A stretch of 64,000 bases of DNA from JAWLGZ01 sp041690635 (GCA_041690635.1 JAWLGZ010000002.1:812513-876512); one strand, 5' to 3'. Shown: positions 42,995 through 60,497, counted from the first letter of the stretch. The notes: generated by a model not told the origin, from the sequence alone. Numbers and translations: made by a program.

Positions 42995-45094
42995 TCAGGA
43001 TGCCTTCTTGATTACCGCATCGGCGATGCTCGCCGGCGCTTCCGAGTACTTGCTGAATTCCATGGAGTAGGTGGCGCGGCCCTGGGTCGCAGACCGCAAG
43101 TCGGTTGCATACCCAAACATCTCGCCAAGTGGCACCTCGGCGCGGATGATCTTGCCGGCAGGACTTTCATCCATACCCTGCACCAAGCCCCGCCGCCGGC
43201 TCAGGTCACCCATGACATCACCCATGTAGTCCTCGGGGGTGACCACCTCAACCTTCATGATCGGCTCCATCAGCACCGGATCGGCCTTCGCGACACCCGC
43301 CTTGAAGCCCATGGAACCGGCAATTTTGAACGCCATTTCGTTGGAATCCACATCGTGGTACGAACCATCGAACAGAGTGGCCTTGACGTCCTCAATGGGG
43401 AAGCCGGCGAGTACACCGTTCTTCATCTGTTCCTGGATACCCTTGTCAACCGCCGGGATGTACTCCCTCGGCACCACGCCACCGACAATACCGTTGACGA
43501 ACTCATAGCCGCTACCGGGCTCGGTCGGCTCAAGGCGCAACCAGACATGACCGTACTGGCCGCGACCGCCCGACTGGCGTACAAACTTACCCTCGGCCTC
43601 AACCGACTTCCGGATCGCCTCTCGGTAGGCCACCTGGGGCGCACCGACGTTGGCCTCAACCTTGAACTCACGCTTCATCCGGTCGACGATGATCTCCAGG
43701 TGCAGTTCGCCCATCCCGGAAATAATGGTCTGACCGGACTCCTCGTCGGTGTGAACGCGGAACGACGGATCTTCCTGAGCCAGCTTGGACAGAGCGATAC
43801 CCATCTTCTCCTGGTCCGGCTTGGTCTTCGGCTCGATGGCCACCGAGATCACCGGCTCAGGGAACTCCATCCGCTCCAGCGTGATGATGTTGTTCAGGTC
43901 GCAGAGCGTGTCTCCGGTGGTGACATCCTTCAGACCGACCGCCGCAGCGATATCTCCTGCACGCACCTCTTTGATCTCCTCGCGGGAGTTCGCGTGCATC
44001 TGCAGGATACGGCCGATGCGCTCCTTCTTGCTCTTGACCGGGTTGAAGACCGAGTCACCGGAACTCAGTACGCCGGAATAGACGCGGAAGAAGGTCAGGG
44101 TACCGACAAACGGGTCTGTTGCGATCTTGAACGCCAACGCGGCGAACGGCTCATCATCAGTCGCATGACGCGCGGCGACGGTTTCGTCCTTGTCGTCCAA
44201 GGTACCCTGAATGGCCGGCACGTCGACCGGCGACGGCATGAACTCGATCACAGCGTCGAGCATTGCCTGTACGCCCTTGTTCTTAAATGCAGATCCACAC
44301 AGCATCGGCACGATTTCGACTGCCAGCGTGCGCGTGCGCAAACCCTTCTTGATCTCGTCAACAGAGAGCTCCCCACCTTCGAGGTACTTTTCCATCAACT
44401 CTTCATCGGCCTCGGCGGCGGCCTCGACCATTTTTCCGCGCCATTCCGCACAGAGGTCAGCCATATCCGCCGGGATATCCTTCGCCTCGTAGGTCATCCC
44501 CTGGTCAGCCTCATTCCAGTAGATGGCCTTCATGCGGATCAGGTCGACAACGCCCTTGAAGTTTTCTTCGGCACCGATCGGCAGCACGATAGGCACCGGA
44601 TTGGCACCCAGGCGGTCCCTGATCTGCTCGGCAACACGCAGGAAGTTGGCGCCGGCACGGTCCATTTTGTTCACAAACGCCATACGCGGCACGCCATACT
44701 TGTTGCCCTGGCGCCACACCGTCTCGGACTGCGGCTCGACACCACCTACCGCACAGAACACTGCACACGCACCATCCAGCACGCGCAGGGACCGCTCGAC
44801 TTCAATGGTGAAGTCAACGTGTCCGGGTGTGTCGATGATATTGATGCGGTGCTCGGGATACTGCTTATCCATGCCAGACCAAAAGCAGGTGGTCGCCGCA
44901 GAGGTGATCGTGATACCACGCTCCTGCTCCTGCTCCATCCAGTCCATGGTCGCGGCACCGTCATGCACCTCACCGATCTTGTGCGAGATACCGGTGTAAA
45001 ACAGGATGCGCTCAGACGTCGTCGTCTTGCCGGCATCGATGTGCGCCATGATGCCAATATTCCGGTAGCGCTCGATGGGGGTCTTGCGTGCCAC
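42995..45094 (-). CDS. fusA: Elongation factor G
   Basis: This 699-residue translocase GTPase has GIMAHIDAGKTTTSERILF, DTPGHVDFTIEVERSLRVLD and NKMDRAGANF in domain I, followed by domains II-V (ISGMGELHLEIIVDRMKREF, GRGQYGHVWLRLEP). It drives translocation and, with RRF, ribosome recycling. The start is GTG 45094, giving MARKTPIERYRN. It lies between rpsG and tufA in the str operon. Confidence 0.98.
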   Translation of the reverse strand: MARKTPIERYRNIGIMAHIDAGKTTTSERILFYTGISHKIGEVHDGAATMDWMEQEQERGITITSAATTCFWSGMDKQYPEHRINIIDTPGHVDFTIEVERSLRVLDGACAVFCAVGGVEPQSETVWRQGNKYGVPRMAFVNKMDRAGANFLRVAEQIRDRLGANPVPIVLPIGAEENFKGVVDLIRMKAIYWNEADQGMTYEAKDIPADMADLCAEWRGKMVEAAAEADEELMEKYLEGGELSVDEIKKGLRTRTLAVEIVPMLCGSAFKNKGVQAMLDAVIEFMPSPVDVPAIQGTLDDKDETVAARHATDDEPFAALAFKIATDPFVGTLTFFRVYSGVLSSGDSVFNPVKSKKERIGRILQMHANSREEIKEVRAGDIAAAVGLKDVTTGDTLCDLNNIITLERMEFPEPVISVAIEPKTKPDQEKMGIALSKLAQEDPSFRVHTDEESGQTIISGMGELHLEIIVDRMKREFKVEANVGAPQVAYREAIRKSVEAEGKFVRQSGGRGQYGHVWLRLEPTEPGSGYEFVNGIVGGVVPREYIPAVDKGIQEQMKNGVLAGFPIEDVKATLFDGSYHDVDSNEMAFKIAGSMGFKAGVAKADPVLMEPIMKVEVVTPEDYMGDVMGDLSRRRGLVQGMDESPAGKIIRAEVPLGEMFGYATDLRSATQGRATYSMEFSKYSEAPASIADAVIKKAS

Positions 45095-45115
45095 TTTGAA
45101 AAACCTCGTTTGCCG

Positions 45116-45586
45116 TTACCAGCGATAGTGGGCGAAGGCCTTGTTGGCCTCGGCCATACGATGCGTGTCCTCACGCTTCTTGACAGCCGCTCCGCGGCTT
45201 TCGATAGCGTCGAGGATTTCGTTCGCCAGGCGGATACCCATCGATTTCTCACCACGCTTCCGCGCAGCGTCGACCAGCCAGCGCATGGCCAGGGCTACAC
45301 CCCGGTCGCCACGCACTTCGATCGGCACCTGGTAGTTGGCACCACCAACGCGACGGGACTTAACCTCGACCATCGGGCGGATGTTGCCCAGCGCCTTCTC
45401 GAACATCTCCACGGGCTCGCCTTTGGCTTTTTCGGCCACGCGATCCAAGGCGCCATAGACGATCTTCTCGGCCACGGCCTTCTTGCCACTCAGCATGACA
45501 ATGTTCATGAACTTTGACAGCGTCGTGCTTCCGAACTTCGGGTCGGGGAGTACTTCGCGCTTAGCTGCTCTGCTTCTTCTGGACAT
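45116..45586 (-). CDS. rpsG: 30S ribosomal protein S7
   Basis: This 156-residue protein begins MSRRSRAAKREVLPDPKFGS and contains ALGNIRPMVEVKSRRVGGAN and RKRGEKSMGIRLANEILDAI. S7 nucleates 30S head assembly and represses the str operon in E. coli. It lies between rpsL and fusA. Confidence 0.98.
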   Translation of the reverse strand: MSRRSRAAKREVLPDPKFGSTTLSKFMNIVMLSGKKAVAEKIVYGALDRVAEKAKGEPVEMFEKALGNIRPMVEVKSRRVGGANYQVPIEVRGDRGVALAMRWLVDAARKRGEKSMGIRLANEILDAIESRGAAVKKREDTHRMAEANKAFAHYRW

Positions 45587-45598
45587 GACCTGCTATCC

Positions 45599-45973
45599 TC
45601 AGGACTTCGGACGCTTGGCGCCGTACTTGGAGCGGGCCTGACGGCGATCGTTCACGCCGGAGGTGTCGAGCGTGCCTCGAACCGTGTGGTAGCGAACACC
45701 TGGCAGGTCCTTTACACGACCACCCCGAATCAGGACCACCGAGTGTTCCTGAAGGTTATGGCCCTCGCCACCGATGTAGGTAGTCACCTCAAAACCATTG
45801 GTCAGACGCACACGTGCTACCTTTCGTAGAGCCGAGTTCGGCTTCTTGGGGGTAGTGGTGTAAACGCGCGTGCACACCCCCCGCTTCTGCGGGCAGGCCT
45901 CCAGAGCGGGAACGTTGCTCTTTTCCCGCTTCCGCATGCGCGGCTCGCGGACCAATTGGTTGATTGTCGCCAT
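45599..45973 (-). CDS. rpsL: 30S ribosomal protein S12
   Basis: This 124-residue protein begins MATINQLVREPRMRKREKSN and contains TTTPKKPNSALRKVARVR and RGGRVKDLPGVRYHTVRG. The lysines linked to streptomycin resistance (TPKKPNS and GRVKDLPG) are the sensitive wild-type residues. S12 monitors decoding. It is the first gene of the str operon, downstream of a strong promoter and a hairpin. Confidence 0.98.
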   Translation of the reverse strand: MATINQLVREPRMRKREKSNVPALEACPQKRGVCTRVYTTTPKKPNSALRKVARVRLTNGFEVTTYIGGEGHNLQEHSVVLIRGGRVKDLPGVRYHTVRGTLDTSGVNDRRQARSKYGAKRPKS

Positions 45974-45992
45974 GCCTCTCGACTCTCCAGCA

Positions 45993-46027
45993 CAAAAATA
46001 AAGGACAGGCCGGGAACCCGGCCTGTC
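45993..46027 (-). terminator. Terminator-like hairpin in the rpsL leader
   Basis: GACAGGCCGGG and CCCGGCCTGTC (46027-46004) form a perfect stem, followed on the minus strand by CTTTATTTTTG. It lies after the rpoC stop but also downstream of the rpsL promoter, so it may both end rpoBC transcripts and attenuate the str operon. Confidence 0.7.
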
Positions 46028-46041
46028 GAAAAAGAAGCGGA

Positions 46042-46070
46042 ATTCTAGGTTTGTGCGAACCGCCTGTCAA
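46042..46070 (-). promoter_or_regulatory. Promoter of the str operon (rpsL-rpsG-fusA-tufA-...)
   Basis: On the minus strand TTGACA (46070-46065), exactly 17 bases, then TAGAAT (46047-46042). This is one of the closest consensus promoters in the window and points into rpsL about 70 bases away. Confidence 0.85.
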
Positions 46071-46136
46071 GACGGATCTGGCCGGCGGTCGTTGGTTGGG
46101 CCAATCGCCCCCGCCCAACGACCCCCAAACCAGCCA

Positions 46137-50330
<4,194 letters not shown>

Positions 50331-50344
50331 CGTGTTCCACTCCT

Positions 50345-50436
50345 CGGAGTTTGTAAGAGCGCCGCCTTGGCGCACTCGCGATTCATTGTCGGGGGCGCGA
50401 ACCGCGCCCCCGCCCATCGCGGCGGAGGCGCCGCTC

Positions 50437-50440
<4 letters not shown>
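50345..50440 (-). repeat. REPIN-like pair filling the rpoB-rpoC spacer
   Basis: On the minus strand GTAGGAGCGGCGCCTCCGCC GCGA begins at the rpoB TAG stop codon itself (the TAG is part of GTAGGAGC). A GGGGGCGCG/CGCGCCCCC hairpin follows, then an inverted degenerate copy (TCGCGAGTGCGCCAAGGCGG) before the rpoC ribosome-binding site. It has no T tract, so it is unlikely to terminate. Confidence 0.6.
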
Positions 50441-54582
<4,142 letters not shown>

Positions 54583-54781
54583 CTGGGGTCCTCAGCTTGC
54601 TACTGGTGAGTTACAACCGCGCCCGGATCTCCTATCCTTCCGCGAGGACCTGAGCATCTGGCCCAAGCCCCCGGGTGCTTCCTGAGCGGCGGTGTCCGCC
54701 ATGCGCGCTGGCGCACAGCGGAAAAAGGCCGGTAGCACATTAGCCACCAGCCGCTTGTATTACATACGGTCAATCTTACGT

Positions 54782-54827
54782 GAGACAGCGGGAGAACACA
54801 GAATGTTCTCCCGCCATGTCCTGTCTC
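54782..54827 (-). promoter_or_regulatory. Long stem in the rplL-rpoB spacer (RNase III-site-like)
   Basis: On the minus strand GAGACA pairs with TGTCTC around an inner perfect 11-bp stem, GCGGGAGAACA/TGTTCTCCCGC, with a 5-base loop. No T tract follows, so it is not a standard terminator. E. coli has an RNase III processing stem at the equivalent place; processing here is inferred. The rest of the 54583-54866 spacer holds nothing else I can call. Confidence 0.5.
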
Positions 54828-54866
54828 TTGCCAGGCTGAACCTGACCGGCATGGAGCTGGCGCCGT

Positions 54867-55247
54867 TTACTTCAACTCGACGCTGGCGCCCGCCTCTTCC
54901 AACTGCTTCTTCATGCTCTCGGCCTCGTCCTTGCTGGCGCCTTCCTTGACAGTGGACGGAGCGCCTTCGACCAATTCCTTGGCTTCCTTCAGACCAAGAC
55001 CGGTGATAGCGCGCACAGCCTTGATAACGCCAACCTTATTGTCGCCGAAGCTGCTCATGACCACATCGAACTCGGTCTTCTCCTCGGCGGCGGCAGCTTC
55101 ACCACCAGCGGCGGCGGCCGGGGCCGCGGCAACAGCGGCGGCGGCGGAAACGCCAAACTTTTCTTCCATAGCCTCGATGAGGTCGACGACCTCCATCACG
55201 GTCATGTTGGAGATGGTCTCCAGGATATCTTCTTTAGAAACGGCCAT
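54867..55247 (-). CDS. rplL: 50S ribosomal protein L7/L12
   Basis: This 126-residue stalk protein has an N-terminal dimer domain (MAVSKEDILETISNMTVMEV), an Ala-rich hinge, and the factor-binding C-terminal domain (KTEFDVVMSSFGDNKVGVIK, LGLKEAKELVEGAPSTVKEG). It recruits translation GTPases. It lies 73 bases after rplJ. Confidence 0.98.
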   Translation of the reverse strand: MAVSKEDILETISNMTVMEVVDLIEAMEEKFGVSAAAAVAAAPAAAAGGEAAAAEEKTEFDVVMSSFGDNKVGVIKAVRAITGLGLKEAKELVEGAPSTVKEGASKDEAESMKKQLEEAGASVELK

Positions 55248-55320
55248 TGCTTCCTACTCCTCGAATCAATCAGTTTAGCCCACCACCACACGCGACGACG
55301 GGCGCCTCAAAGTGAAATAC

Positions 55321-55854
55321 CTATGCTGCTGCCGACTGCTTCTGATCGCGGACAGCTGCCACAGTACGCACCAACTTGGCATGGGGCTCCGCCATGGTGC
55401 GCACGAACTTCTCGACAGGTGCCTTCATTACCGCCATGAGCAGGCTGATCGCCTGTTCCTTGTTCGGCATCTTGGCAAGCCGCTCGAGATCGCCCGCGGA
55501 CAGCAACTTACCGCCGACCGCAACCAGCCGCGGTACCAAACGGTTGTTTCCCTTGGAGAAGTCCTTAACCAGGCGCGCAGCGGCCCCGGGGTCCTCCATC
55601 GAGAACGCCAGCACCAACGGTCCAGTCAGGCCCTCTTTGAGGCACTCGAACTCGGTGCCTTCGACGGCGCGACGCGCCAACGTGTTCTTGACTACGCGTA
55701 GATAGACGTTCTCCGCACGCGCCTTCGCGCGCAGATCAGCCATTTCATTCGCGGACAGTCCCACGTACTCCGCACCAACGGCGGAGTGCGCCTTCGCGGC
55801 GGCTTCAGCGACCTCGGAAACGATGGCCTTCTTTTGCTCAAAATTGAGAGCCAC
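55321..55854 (-). CDS. rplJ: 50S ribosomal protein L10
   Basis: This 177-residue protein begins MALNFEQKKAIVSEVAEAAA and contains LRAKARAENVYLRVVKNTLA. L10 anchors L7/L12 dimers to the stalk base and represses its own operon by binding the leader mRNA. The conserved L10 leader element lies upstream. Slightly longer than E. coli (165). Confidence 0.97.
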   Translation of the reverse strand: MALNFEQKKAIVSEVAEAAAKAHSAVGAEYVGLSANEMADLRAKARAENVYLRVVKNTLARRAVEGTEFECLKEGLTGPLVLAFSMEDPGAAARLVKDFSKGNNRLVPRLVAVGGKLLSAGDLERLAKMPNKEQAISLLMAVMKAPVEKFVRTMAEPHAKLVRTVAAVRDQKQSAAA

Positions 55855-55969
55855 GCGAACTTACCTCACTGATTGGCCGCAACCGGCAAGCCGACTGCGG
55901 CGCTCCACCTACGGAAGACCCAACCACCGGCCTTCCACCCTACGGTGGCTCCCAACAGGTAATCCTGTT

Positions 55970-56040
55970 CGGACCGCACCGTCTACGCAGGCTTCCATTA
56001 AGCCGAACTCGGCACCTGCGGTCTTTGACGGCCACTGCCC
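55970..56040 (-). promoter_or_regulatory. L10 (rplJ) autoregulatory leader
   Basis: The minus strand reads GGCCGTCAAAGACCGCAGGT, a hairpin, then CCTGCGTAGACGGTG (56033-55978). These are the conserved strands of the L10 leader that binds L10-(L12)4 in E. coli. The 55855-56143 spacer holds this element plus further GC hairpins and no gene. Confidence 0.88.
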
Positions 56041-56143
56041 CAACCAACTGCCGGACTTGCAGGCCCCCCAGAGGGGGTCAAGCCCGACCGACGGCTAAAG
56101 CAGCGGCCCGAATCCCACCCCGGCACGCCAGGGTGGAATCCCG

Positions 56144-56839
56144 TCAGAACGACAGGGAGGCCTGATCCACAGGGATACCAGGACCCATCGTCGTCGACAG
56201 GGAAACCTTCTTCATGTAGACGCCCTTCGAACTGCTCGGCTTCGCCTTCTGCAGATCCGTCAGCAGGGCCTGCAGATTCTCGCGGAGCGCATCATCGGCA
56301 AAATCCAGCTTGCCGATGGAACAGTGAATGATGCCGGTCTTATCCGTGCGGTAGCGCACCTGACCCGCCTTGGCGTTCTTCACCGCCGTCGCAACGTCCG
56401 GCGTGACTGTGCCGACTTTCGGGTTCGGCATCAGCCCGCGCGGGCCGAGGATCTGGCCGAGTTGGCCGACCACCCGCATCGCGTCCGGCGAGGCAATAAC
56501 CACGTCGAAATCGAGGTTGCCGCCCTTCACCTGCTCGGCAAGGTCTTCCATACCGACGATCTCGGCCCCCGCCTCTTTGGCGGCATCTGCGTTTGCACCC
56601 TGCGCGAAGACCGCCACGCGAACGCTCTTACCGGTACCGTTCGGCAGCACGGTCGATCCCCGAACCACCTGATCCGATTTACGCGGATCGACACCGAGAT
56701 TGACGGCCACGTCCACCGATTCGAGGAACTTGGCCTTGGGTAGCTCCTTGAGCAGACCCAGTGCATCTTCAATGGTGTAGAGCTTTCCGGTTTGGATCTT
56801 TTCCCGAACCGCTTTCATACGCTTGGACAACTTGGCCAT
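56144..56839 (-). CDS. rplA: 50S ribosomal protein L1
   Basis: This 231-residue protein contains KFLESVDVAVNLGVDPRKSD, LPNGTGKSVRVAVFAQG and the signature GPRGLMPNPKVGTVTPDVA. L1 forms the mobile stalk at the E site and represses the L11 operon. It lies two bases after rplK. Confidence 0.98.
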   Translation of the reverse strand: MAKLSKRMKAVREKIQTGKLYTIEDALGLLKELPKAKFLESVDVAVNLGVDPRKSDQVVRGSTVLPNGTGKSVRVAVFAQGANADAAKEAGAEIVGMEDLAEQVKGGNLDFDVVIASPDAMRVVGQLGQILGPRGLMPNPKVGTVTPDVATAVKNAKAGQVRYRTDKTGIIHCSIGKLDFADDALRENLQALLTDLQKAKPSSSKGVYMKKVSLSTTMGPGIPVDQASLSF

Positions 56840-56841
56840 GG

Positions 56842-57273
56842 TCAGACCCCCTCCGTCTCAAGACCCATGCTACGGGCACTCCCGGCGATCGTGCGCACGG
56901 CCGCATCGAGATCCGCCGCAGACAGATCGGGCATCTTGGCCTTTGCGATCTCTTCAAGCTGCTCGCGCGAAACTTTGCCCACCTTGTCGCGATTGGGCAC
57001 GGCCGAGCCCGACTGAATGCCGGCCGCCTTTTTCAGCAGCACTGATGCCGGTGGGGTCTTGGTGATAAAGGTAAAGCTGCGGTCGCTGTAAACCGTGATC
57101 ACGACCGGGGTCGGAAGACCCGGTTCGAGGTTCTGTGTCTGGGCGTTGAACGCCTTGCAGAACTCCATGATGTTGACGCCGTGCTGACCCAATGCGGGCC
57201 CGACCGGCGGACTGGGGTTGGCCTGACCGGCCTTCACCTGAAGCTTGATATAAGCTTGGATCTTCTTTGCCAT
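56842..57273 (-). CDS. rplK: 50S ribosomal protein L11
   Basis: This 143-residue protein begins MAKKIQAYIKLQVKAGQANP and contains PVGPALGQHGVNIMEFCKAF. L11 shapes the GTPase-associated centre and is needed for RelA activation. It follows nusG by 109 bases and is coupled to rplA. Confidence 0.98.
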   Translation of the reverse strand: MAKKIQAYIKLQVKAGQANPSPPVGPALGQHGVNIMEFCKAFNAQTQNLEPGLPTPVVITVYSDRSFTFITKTPPASVLLKKAAGIQSGSAVPNRDKVGKVSREQLEEIAKAKMPDLSAADLDAAVRTIAGSARSMGLETEGV

Positions 57274-57382
57274 GACGCTCTCCTGATGTGGGTACCAGCG
57301 CCTGCGGATTGGTTACCCAGGCTCCCCTGTTCAAACAGTCACGAGTAACGAGCTGTGCGCAACTTGCGACCCGTTGACCAAA

Positions 57383-57916
57383 TCAGCCCTTTTCGACCTG
57401 CCCAAACTCCAGCTCGACCGGCGTGGAACGACCAAAGATCAGCACTGCCACACGCAGGCGATTCTTTTCGTAATCCACCTCTTCCACCACACCGTTGAAA
57501 TCGTTGAATGGTCCCTCGGTAATCCGCACCACTTCGCCCGGCTCGAACAGCACCTTTGGCCGCGGCTTTTCCGCACCTTCCTGCACCCGGTCCAAAATGG
57601 CCTGGGCCTCCTTCTCGGAAATCGGTGCCGGACGATCGGCAGTACCCCCGATAAACCCCATCACCCGAGGTACCTCCTTCACCAGGTGCCAGGTCTCATC
57701 ATTCATTTCCATCTGAACGAGAACGTAACCGGGGAAGAATTTGCGGTCGCTCTTGCGCTTCTGACCTTCGCGCATTTCGACCACCTCCTCGGTGGGCACC
57801 AGAATCTGGCCGAAGTTTTCCTCCATGCCGGCGCGTTTAATGCGCTCTTCCAGCGACCTCTTCACATGGTTCTCATAACCCGAGTAGGCGTGGACCACAT
57901 ACCAGCGCAATGCCAT
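57383..57916 (-). CDS. nusG: Transcription elongation/antitermination factor NusG
   Basis: This 177-residue protein has the NGN domain (MALRWYVVHAYSGYENHVKR) and a C-terminal KOW domain (FEPGEVVRITEGPFNDFNGV). NusG couples RNA polymerase to ribosomes and Rho. It lies 4 bases after secE, the universal arrangement. Confidence 0.98.
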   Translation of the reverse strand: MALRWYVVHAYSGYENHVKRSLEERIKRAGMEENFGQILVPTEEVVEMREGQKRKSDRKFFPGYVLVQMEMNDETWHLVKEVPRVMGFIGGTADRPAPISEKEAQAILDRVQEGAEKPRPKVLFEPGEVVRITEGPFNDFNGVVEEVDYEKNRLRVAVLIFGRSTPVELEFGQVEKG

Positions 57917-57920
57917 TCGC

Positions 57921-58268
57921 TCAGCCCCCCTGCCCGGTGAACAGTGTCACTGCCCAACCCAGAAACAGATCGAAAAGCCAGAGAATAATTCCGACCAGAA
58001 CAACCATCAGCATGACGATGCCGGTGGTCTGAATCGTCTCCTTCCGACTGGGCCAGACAACCTTTCTGACCTCTGTCGTTGCGCCGCGCGCAAACGCAAG
58101 CGCCGCCGTGCCCGCGGTGGACTGCAACGCGATAGCCGCTGCAATCACGACGGCCACCACCATGCCGAGCGTACGCAGTAGTACTGACTGATCGGAAAAA
58201 TAGTAAAAAGCACCAAGGGCGCTTCCCAAGACCAGCGCAGCTAGGAGCAGCTTGATTTTATCCGCCAT
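57921..58268 (-). CDS. secE: Protein translocase subunit SecE
   Basis: This 115-residue protein has three predicted helices and the conserved amphipathic segment EVRKVVWPSRKETIQTTGIV before the last one. SecE clamps SecY in the translocon. It is four bases before nusG and 40 bases after tRNA-Trp. Confidence 0.97.
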   Translation of the reverse strand: MADKIKLLLAALVLGSALGAFYYFSDQSVLLRTLGMVVAVVIAAAIALQSTAGTAALAFARGATTEVRKVVWPSRKETIQTTGIVMLMVVLVGIILWLFDLFLGWAVTLFTGQGG

Positions 58269-58308
58269 TATCGGTCCAGGGTTCTATGCCGCTGCCCGGC
58301 ACGGAAAA

Positions 58309-58384
58309 TGGCAGGCCAGGAGGGAATCGAACCCCCAACCTGCGGTTTTGGAGACCGCCGCTCTGCCAATTGAGCTACTGGCCT
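58309..58384 (-). tRNA. tRNA-Trp(CCA)
   Basis: A 76-base tRNA with acceptor AGGCCAG/CTGGCCT and encoded CCA (58311-58309). The anticodon loop is CTCCAAA, anticodon CCA. It lies between tufB and secE, as in many proteobacteria. Confidence 0.96.
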
Positions 58385-58442
58385 GTAACCTTGAGACAAA
58401 ATCGGCGCGACAGTCGCCGCGCCGATTCACCACACCTGTTTA

Positions 58443-59633
58443 TTACTCGATGATCTTCGCGACGACGCCGGCGCCGACGGTGCGACCGCCCTCGCGAATC
58501 GCGAAGCGCAGGCCCTCTTCCATCGCGATCGGCGCAATCAGCGACACCTTCATGTTCACGTTGTCGCCAGGCATGACCATCTCGATGCCTTCCGGCAGGT
58601 CACATGCACCGGTCACGTCGGTGGTCCGGAAGTAGAACTGCGGACGATAACCGTTGAAGAACGGGGTGTGACGTCCACCCTCTTCCTTCGACAGCACGTA
58701 CACTTCCGCTTCGAACTTCGTGTGCGGGGTGATGGAACCAGGCTTGGCCAGTACCTGCCCACGCTCGACTTCGTCTCGCTTCGTACCGCGAAGCAGCACA
58801 CCCACGTTGTCGCCCGCCTGACCCTGGTCAAGCAGTTTCCGGAACATCTCCACACCGGTGACGGTGGTGGAGGTGGTGTCCTTGATACCGACGATTTCGA
58901 TGGTGTCGCCGACTTTGACGATGCCGCGCTCGATACGACCGGTCACCACGGTACCACGACCGGAGATGGAGAACACGTCTTCGATCGGCATCAGGAAGGC
59001 GCCGTCAATCGCCCGCTCCGGCTCCGGAATGTAGTCGTCCATCGCCGCAACCAGCTTTTCGATGCTGGCAACACCAATATCTGAGCTGTCGCCTTCGAGT
59101 GCCTTGAGGGCGGAGCCGGTCACCACCGGGGTGTCGTCACCCGGGAAGTCGTAGCTGTCGAGCAGCTCGCGAACTTCCATCTCAACCAGCTCGAGCAGCT
59201 CGGCATCGTCAACCATGTCTGCCTTGTTCAGGTAGACCACGATGTAGGGTACGCCGACCTGACGCGCCAGCAGGATGTGCTCGCGGGTCTGCGGCATGGG
59301 GCCGTCCGCCGCCGACACCACCAGAATCGCGCCGTCCATCTGCGCCGCACCCGTGATCATGTTCTTCACGTAGTCCGCGTGGCCGGGGCAGTCCACGTGC
59401 GCGTAGTGGCGCGTGTCGGACTCGTACTCCACGTGGGCGGTCGCGATGGTGATACCGCGCGCCTTCTCTTCCGGGGCAGAGTCGATCTGGTCGTAGGCAC
59501 GCGCCTCGCCTCCGAACTTCTCACCCTGCACTTTGGTGATCGCCGCCGTCAGCGTCGTCTTGCCGTGGTCGACGTGGCCGATTGTGCCTACGTTTACGTG
59601 CGGCTTCTTACGCTCGAATTTTTCCTTGGACAT
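58443..59633 (-). CDS. tufB: Elongation factor Tu (copy 2, tRNA-tufB unit)
   Basis: This 396-residue EF-Tu has the same translation as the copy at 41699-42889, and the DNA appears identical from codon 2 to the stop. The flanks differ at once on both sides. This copy starts with ATG (59633), the other with GTG. It follows four tRNA genes, the conserved position of tufB, and is followed by tRNA-Trp and secE. Identity of two distant copies is usual for tuf and is kept by gene conversion. Confidence 0.98.
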   Translation of the reverse strand: MSKEKFERKKPHVNVGTIGHVDHGKTTLTAAITKVQGEKFGGEARAYDQIDSAPEEKARGITIATAHVEYESDTRHYAHVDCPGHADYVKNMITGAAQMDGAILVVSAADGPMPQTREHILLARQVGVPYIVVYLNKADMVDDAELLELVEMEVRELLDSYDFPGDDTPVVTGSALKALEGDSSDIGVASIEKLVAAMDDYIPEPERAIDGAFLMPIEDVFSISGRGTVVTGRIERGIVKVGDTIEIVGIKDTTSTTVTGVEMFRKLLDQGQAGDNVGVLLRGTKRDEVERGQVLAKPGSITPHTKFEAEVYVLSKEEGGRHTPFFNGYRPQFYFRTTDVTGACDLPEGIEMVMPGDNVNMKVSLIAPIAMEEGLRFAIREGGRTVGAGVVAKIIE

Positions 59634-59709
59634 CGGACTTCAACTCCTTCCACAGGACCCGGTTTGTTTGACAATCAGTGCACGACTACTGCAGTAGAAC
59701 TGCTGAATC

Positions 59710-59785
<76 letters not shown>

Positions 59786-59875
59786 CAAAAAACATCGGTA
59801 AGAGGTACAAAACACGGGGCGTGAACAACCGACTCCCATTCAGTCCTTGTATCCTCGCCTCGCACTCTCAAGCTT

Positions 59876-59949
<74 letters not shown>

Positions 59950-60100
59950 GGTAAGGCGGCTTTATGCCACCGTTTTCGCGTACTCCGTGGCGTTCCGATC
60001 TGCTCGTGGCAAATCGCGCGAACCGATTCGGTTCGCATCCTCCCCGGGGAGGACCCAGCTGCGTCCGGCTAATCCGCCCGGCCGCATGCCTTACATTCAC

Positions 60101-60185
60101 TGGTGGAGGGGGGAGGATTCGAACCTCCGAAGGCTGAGCCAGCAGATTTACAGTCTGCCCCCTTTGGCCGCTCGGGAACCCCTCC
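60101..60185 (-). tRNA. tRNA-Tyr(GTA)
   Basis: An 85-base class II tRNA with a long variable arm (GGCTCAGCC), acceptor GGAGGGG/CCCCTCC, anticodon GTA and encoded CCA. Confidence 0.96.
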
Positions 60186-60256
60186 GACGTAAGCGCACTA
60201 TTGTGCGGGATATGGGCGGGGGGTGTCAACTCAAAGGAAGGCAAAGAAAAGCGGAT

Positions 60257-60332
60257 TGGAGCTGGCGACAGGAGTCGAACCCGCGACCGGCTGATTACAA
60301 ATCAGCTGCTCTACCAACTGAGCTACGCCAGC
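60257..60332 (-). tRNA. tRNA-Thr(TGT)
   Basis: A 76-base tRNA with acceptor GCTGGCG/CGCCAGC, anticodon loop TTTGTAA (anticodon TGT, reading ACA/ACG) and encoded CCA. First gene of the tRNA-tufB unit. Confidence 0.96.
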
Positions 60333-60367
60333 GTGCGGTGGACTAGTTACCGCCGAACCAATTGCGC

Positions 60368-60395
60368 ATTCTAGCAAATCAGGCCGGGGACACAA
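60368..60395 (-). promoter_or_regulatory. Promoter of the tRNA(Thr-Tyr-Gly-Thr)-tufB unit
   Basis: On the minus strand TTGTGT (60395-60390), 16 bases, then TAGAAT (60373-60368), followed by a GC-rich GCGC stretch like the discriminator of stringently controlled stable-RNA promoters. It is about 35 bases before tRNA-Thr(TGT). Confidence 0.65.
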
Positions 60396-60497
60396 TTCAG
60401 TAACTACACAAAACATGAGAAAGATCGCGACCAACCCCATACAGGAGCGGAAATCGCCCGCCACCGAGGCGTTCGAGTATGGAGATAACCTGCCGCC

